Assembly: GCA_937902455.1 (NCBI GenBank)
Contig: CALELI010000129.1
Coordinates: 1-9,996 of the forward strand
Direction of reading: 5' to 3'
From: an uncultured Prevotellaceae bacterium
GTDB lineage: Bacteria > Bacteroidota > Bacteroidia > Bacteroidales > Bacteroidaceae
Length of the DNA: 9,996 bases
Shown: piece by piece, positions 6,283 through 9,996 of the stretch
Layout: each line of letters opens with the position of its first letter
How positions within the stretch are numbered: the stretch's first letter is position 1
The notes under the pieces: generated by a model
Told to the model about the DNA's origin: nothing
Database searches by the model: none
The model's input: only the letters and a program-made list of their open reading frames with translations
Translations under genes and position numbers: made by a program

Positions 6283-9200
6283 TTGCATAGCCGAAAAGGA
6301 AAATACGTTGGATGGAGCATTGTCGGGATCATTTTAGTTTCTATTGCATCACTGACAGTCATCCTTAGCCTACCTTCTACTCATAGGAAGTTAGGAACAT
6401 ATTTTGGTAATGCACTCTCAAAGAAGATAGGCACGTCTGTCAATATTGACAAGGCGTGCTATATTTTTCCAAATAGAATCGTACTGGAAGGTGTCAACGT
6501 AAAGGATCAGGAAGGCCGAGACATGATCCAGGCAAAAAACATAGGAACAAGCATACTTCTGCCTGAACTCACATCTGACAAGTGGTCTCTGGGAAACATT
6601 AACCTGTCGATAGTACAACTCGACGAACCGAAATTCGAAATTGTCAGGAACGAAACCGGCACCTTTAACTTCCAGTTTGCCATCGACAGCCTGTCATCGA
6701 CTGATTCCGAAGGCAGCACACAGTTTTCCATCGGGACAATCGTCATCAATAAACTATACGCCAGATACACTGATGAGAGTTCCGGTTCCCGATTACAGTT
6801 GAAAAGATTCAATGTCGTAGCACGGAATTTCAAACTGAACGAGAAGGGAGCAAGCGTCAACCTGAACGACATCAGTTTCGATGAGGGAAGGCTTAGTACC
6901 GCAGAAAGATATATTGCTGCAAAAGACTTCAGGATGAAGAGCGATATTGCCTTGACTGCTTCAAACAATCACAGCATACGCTGCAATATCGAGGACACGG
7001 AGTTCACACTCAACGACGAGACCTATGATATCCTAAATTCCGAACTGTTCTACAACGACAATTCATTGACATTACACAATCTCCACCTCCAGTCAGACAA
7101 TGGATTTGCCCTTAATGGAAATGGCGTTTACGACGTCAGTCGTAAGGCATACTCAGCCCACATTGACAAATTTCAGTTAACACCAGCAAGCACAAAGACC
7201 GTCAACAGATACATCCCGCTTGGGGGAGATGTCAATGCAATTCTGTCAAAAATGGGGACAATCAGCCTCTCGGGTAATGTCACAGGCGACTCCACGAACA
7301 CGCAGTTTACAGGTGACATACTGACCGACATCGGAACAGTCACGGCAGATGCCAAATTAAACGGCACGAAGATTTCCGGCGACGTCTCTGCAAACTCCCT
7401 GCAAATAGGAAAGTTGCTCAACGAGCCCAAATTAGGCAAAACCACCTTCGAAGCCAGTCTGGGAATAGACTTCAACCATCCACTCGAAGAAAATCAGATT
7501 AATGCCTTCATCAAGAACATCGAATATGGAGGCTATCAGTACAACAACATCAAGATAGACGAAGTCCTGTATGACAATATCATGGAATGTACACTTGACG
7601 TCAGTGACCCAAAGCTGAGGATTGCATCGGATTTCACGGCTGTGCCTGACTTTAAGTCAAAGTCATTCATCAAGAGCGTCAAGGGAAACATTGACTTGTA
7701 TGCAGAAAGACTGGCCCTCTACCCTATCATGGCGGCAAATTCACCAGGCAGCATCGCGGTCAGGATGAACGCCGACATTAATGGAACGGACATAAAGACA
7801 GCAACCGGCAACGTACAGATTGAATCACTGCACCTCGTTACCGACAAGGATTCCTATTCCTTTAATGACTACAATATAAACGTCTCACGTACAGATGATG
7901 CACTGCGACACATATCCATCAGTACCGACTTTGCATCCGCAGAACTCAACGGAGACATCGATATAGAATCGCTCTATCAGGGCGTCATGAATCAAGTATC
8001 AAGACATCTGCCATCCCTGTTGGGCACCTACCCTGCCACATCCAATGACTTCGACTTCGACGTGACAGTCAGCCAGTCTGATATCCTGAAGAAATTCATA
8101 GGGGAAGACATCATACTCGACAGTCCGATACACCTCTACGGAAATATCGACTGTCCTGACCAACTTATGCATGTCGACATCCACATCCCTCAGATTAGTT
8201 ATGCCGATAATGTTTTCCAGAACTCTCATCTCGTATTGTCAGGAAATACAGGCAAGGCAAATCTCTCAGGTAGAATTGAACGCCTTGTCGACGAAAATAC
8301 ATCTACGTTTATCATCAACGCAGATGCCGATGACGATATTGTCCGGTCCACTATCGACTGGAATATTGGAGGGTCAAAGAACCTTCATGGAATTCTAAAG
8401 ACAGATGCAAGTTTCACAAAGACACTGGGCAGTCTGGACACAAGTCTGGACATACAACAGTCTTATGCCTATTTTGATGACATGGCATGGATTATCCACC
8501 CATCCCACATCGATATCGAGAACGGAAACATCAACATTCAGGAACTGGAACTGGTTTCCGAAGACCGTTTTATCTGGGCAAGCGGAACAGTGTCTGAAAA
8601 TCCAGAAGACTCAATCGTTACTGAGTTCAGGGGATTTGACATAGCATACCTGCAAGATCTACTGAACTTCCATCCAGTTGACTTTGGCGGCAACATGCGT
8701 GGACAGGCACGCCTGAGCAATCTCTATCACACTCCCGACATATCTGCAGACGTAACAATCGACAGCTTGCTGTTCGAGACTGGTTATCTGGGTACTGCGG
8801 ACATCCGCGTCGGCTGGGACAAGGAACTTAACGGCATCAGGATATACGGACACATAGTAGATGAAGGCGATAAGGACGATCACAACGTCTGGAAGAAGAC
8901 ACGTATCACTGATGTAGTCGGTTATGTGGCACCAGGAGAAATCCGCGATGACATCCAGCTACGCATTGAGGCACAGAACACATCGGCTTCGTTCGTCAAT
9001 GGTTTCCTCGGAGGTGTCTTCAAGGACATCAACGGCGATGTAAACGGCGTGCTAAGAGTCTCGACACTGGGAGAGAATGGAGTCAACCTCCTTGGCAAGA
9101 TGAGCGTCGACACCGACTTACGCCTGAGGGCGACCAATACCCTATATCATGTTGACAAGAACGATTCAATAGAATTCAAGTTAGGTGCTTTTGAATTTAA

Positions 9201-9996
9201 TAATGTACGCATACACGACACGCGCGGAAAGACTGGATATGTACAGGGGAAAGTCACTCACCACAAACTGAGAAACTTTGCCTATGACTTCAACATTGAC
9301 TTCGAAGACCTCCTGCTCTATGATGAGAAGGAATTCAATTCTGACAAGTTCCTTGCCACAGTCTATGCTGACGGCAGGCTTACACTCAGTGGAGCAGACG
9401 GGCACGACCTCCACATGAATGCCGATGTCACACCGACCGAGGGAAGTGTCTTTGCCTATGATGCTGCCACTCCTGATGCTATCACGACAGGTTCATTCGT
9501 CACCTTCCGTGACAAGAAGGGAGCACGTCAGGCCGAGGACATCAGCCTTGATCAGGAGACTGTCGATAAGAAAGATGCACACAAGTACTCCAGTGATATC
9601 TTCATGGATATCAACATACACGTCAACCCTGACTGCGCCGTGAAACTCCGCATGGATAACAATGCCGACGGCTACATCACGACCTACGGCAACGGAACCT
9701 TGCTCGCACGCTATCACGACAAGAGCCCGTTCACCATGCAGGGCATCTATCAGATTGATGGAGGCAAGTACCGACTCTATCTGCAGGACATCATCTACAG
9801 AGACCTGGAACTACAGACCGGCAGCAATGTCACGTTCAATGGCAACCCGTTCGATGCCAACATCCACCTCATCTGCTGGCACACACTTCCGTCCGTACCA
9901 CTGAGCGACCTTACAAGCTCGGCCGAGTTCATGCAGAACAACAAGGTAAAGGTCATCTGTGCCCTTGACATCACCGGCCAACTCGGCAACATGAAC
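6283..9996 (+). CDS. tamB: TamB/AsmA-like translocation and assembly protein (3' end outside window)
   Basis: An uninterrupted frame of 1238 codons runs off the right edge, so the protein is longer than seen; Bacteroidetes TamB proteins are usually about 1,450-1,700 residues. A single N-terminal membrane anchor lies at about 9-30 (GWSIVGIILVSIASLTVILS). An AsmA-like segment follows (ALSKKIGTSVNIDKA, then FPNRIVLEGVNVKD, to ~residue 145). Next comes a long series of beta-rich repeats typical of periplasm-spanning lipid-transfer bridges, and from about residue 1105 the start of the TamB/DUF490 C-terminal domain (GIYQIDGGKYRLYLQDIIYRD, then GNPFDANIHL). TamB-type proteins are implicated in carrying phospholipid to the outer membrane and in outer-membrane protein assembly. 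The start is TTG at 6283: an in-frame TAA lies just before at 6280-6282, and the next ATG (6523) would delete the anchor. It begins 11 nt after ribH, so it is probably cotranscribed. Confidence 0.9.
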   Translation, partial: MHSRKGKYVGWSIVGIILVSIASLTVILSLPSTHRKLGTYFGNALSKKIGTSVNIDKACYIFPNRIVLEGVNVKDQEGRDMIQAKNIGTSILLPELTSDKWSLGNINLSIVQLDEPKFEIVRNETGTFNFQFAIDSLSSTDSEGSTQFSIGTIVINKLYARYTDESSGSRLQLKRFNVVARNFKLNEKGASVNLNDISFDEGRLSTAERYIAAKDFRMKSDIALTASNNHSIRCNIEDTEFTLNDETYDILNSELFYNDNSLTLHNLHLQSDNGFALNGNGVYDVSRKAYSAHIDKFQLTPASTKTVNRYIPLGGDVNAILSKMGTISLSGNVTGDSTNTQFTGDILTDIGTVTADAKLNGTKISGDVSANSLQIGKLLNEPKLGKTTFEASLGIDFNHPLEENQINAFIKNIEYGGYQYNNIKIDEVLYDNIMECTLDVSDPKLRIASDFTAVPDFKSKSFIKSVKGNIDLYAERLALYPIMAANSPGSIAVRMNADINGTDIKTATGNVQIESLHLVTDKDSYSFNDYNINVSRTDDALRHISISTDFASAELNGDIDIESLYQGVMNQVSRHLPSLLGTYPATSNDFDFDVTVSQSDILKKFIGEDIILDSPIHLYGNIDCPDQLMHVDIHIPQISYADNVFQNSHLVLSGNTGKANLSGRIERLVDENTSTFIINADADDDIVRSTIDWNIGGSKNLHGILKTDASFTKTLGSLDTSLDIQQSYAYFDDMAWIIHPSHIDIENGNINIQELELVSEDRFIWASGTVSENPEDSIVTEFRGFDIAYLQDLLNFHPVDFGGNMRGQARLSNLYHTPDISADVTIDSLLFETGYLGTADIRVGWDKELNGIRIYGHIVDEGDKDDHNVWKKTRITDVVGYVAPGEIRDDIQLRIEAQNTSASFVNGFLGGVFKDINGDVNGVLRVSTLGENGVNLLGKMSVDTDLRLRATNTLYHVDKNDSIEFKLGAFEFNNVRIHDTRGKTGYVQGKVTHHKLRNFAYDFNIDFEDLLLYDEKEFNSDKFLATVYADGRLTLSGADGHDLHMNADVTPTEGSVFAYDAATPDAITTGSFVTFRDKKGARQAEDISLDQETVDKKDAHKYSSDIFMDINIHVNPDCAVKLRMDNNADGYITTYGNGTLLARYHDKSPFTMQGIYQIDGGKYRLYLQDIIYRDLELQTGSNVTFNGNPFDANIHLICWHTLPSVPLSDLTSSAEFMQNNKVKVICALDITGQLGNMN

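Noticed and set aside
6283..9996. The large right-hand region as a fragmented or non-coding segment, since only short frames with stops occur in the other frames.
   Set aside because: Reading from 6283 gives 1238 codons without a stop, a membrane anchor and TamB features, so it is one intact gene cut by the window edge.

Overview
The window looks like a chromosomal segment of a Bacteroidales bacterium, most likely Prevotellaceae. Three things support this. The promoters have the Bacteroidetes TTTG / TAnnTTTG architecture. Translation starts sit in A-rich leaders without Shine-Dalgarno sequences. The families are typical of the group: a secreted M6 protease with a C-terminal VYDMSGRKI...KGIYIINGRK tail, a GH73-LysM hydrolase, a Bacteroidetes-type TamB and a YbiT-like ABC-F protein. 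It is densely coded core genome. I see no mobile element, CRISPR array, tRNA or rRNA, phage gene or recognised defence system, and no gene-free stretch longer than about 100 bases. Genus-level assignment is inference.

Layout: (1) Positions 1-2039, plus strand: panD (aspartate 1-decarboxylase, beta-alanine for pantothenate/CoA), followed 2 nt later by a secreted M6-family metalloprotease. (2) Positions 5038 down to 2046, minus strand: an apparent three-gene operon of an ABC-F translation factor, cytidine deaminase (cdd) and an exported glucosaminidase with two LysM domains. The last two genes overlap by 80 nt. This operon meets the M6 gene tail to tail with a 6-nt gap. (3) Positions 5039-5130: a compact divergent promoter region whose two promoters lie in a nearly perfect 19-bp inverted repeat. 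The minus-strand promoter is so close to the ABC-F start codon that the mRNA is probably leaderless. (4) Positions 5131-9996, plus strand: a membrane-anchored TPR protein, ribH (lumazine synthase, GTG start, overlapping the TPR gene by 14 nt), and a very large tamB/AsmA-like gene with a TTG start that runs off the right edge still open.

Functionally, the window mixes vitamin biosynthesis (panD, ribH), pyrimidine salvage (cdd), ribosome-associated ATPase activity (ABC-F) and envelope biology (GH73-LysM, TPR anchor, TamB, M6 protease). I found no exotic undescribed system. The items most worth a second look are the symmetric divergent promoter, the leaderless ABC-F start, the degenerate second ATPase site of the ABC-F protein (Walker A lost, catalytic Glu replaced by Thr), and the unusually long cdd/glucosaminidase overlap.
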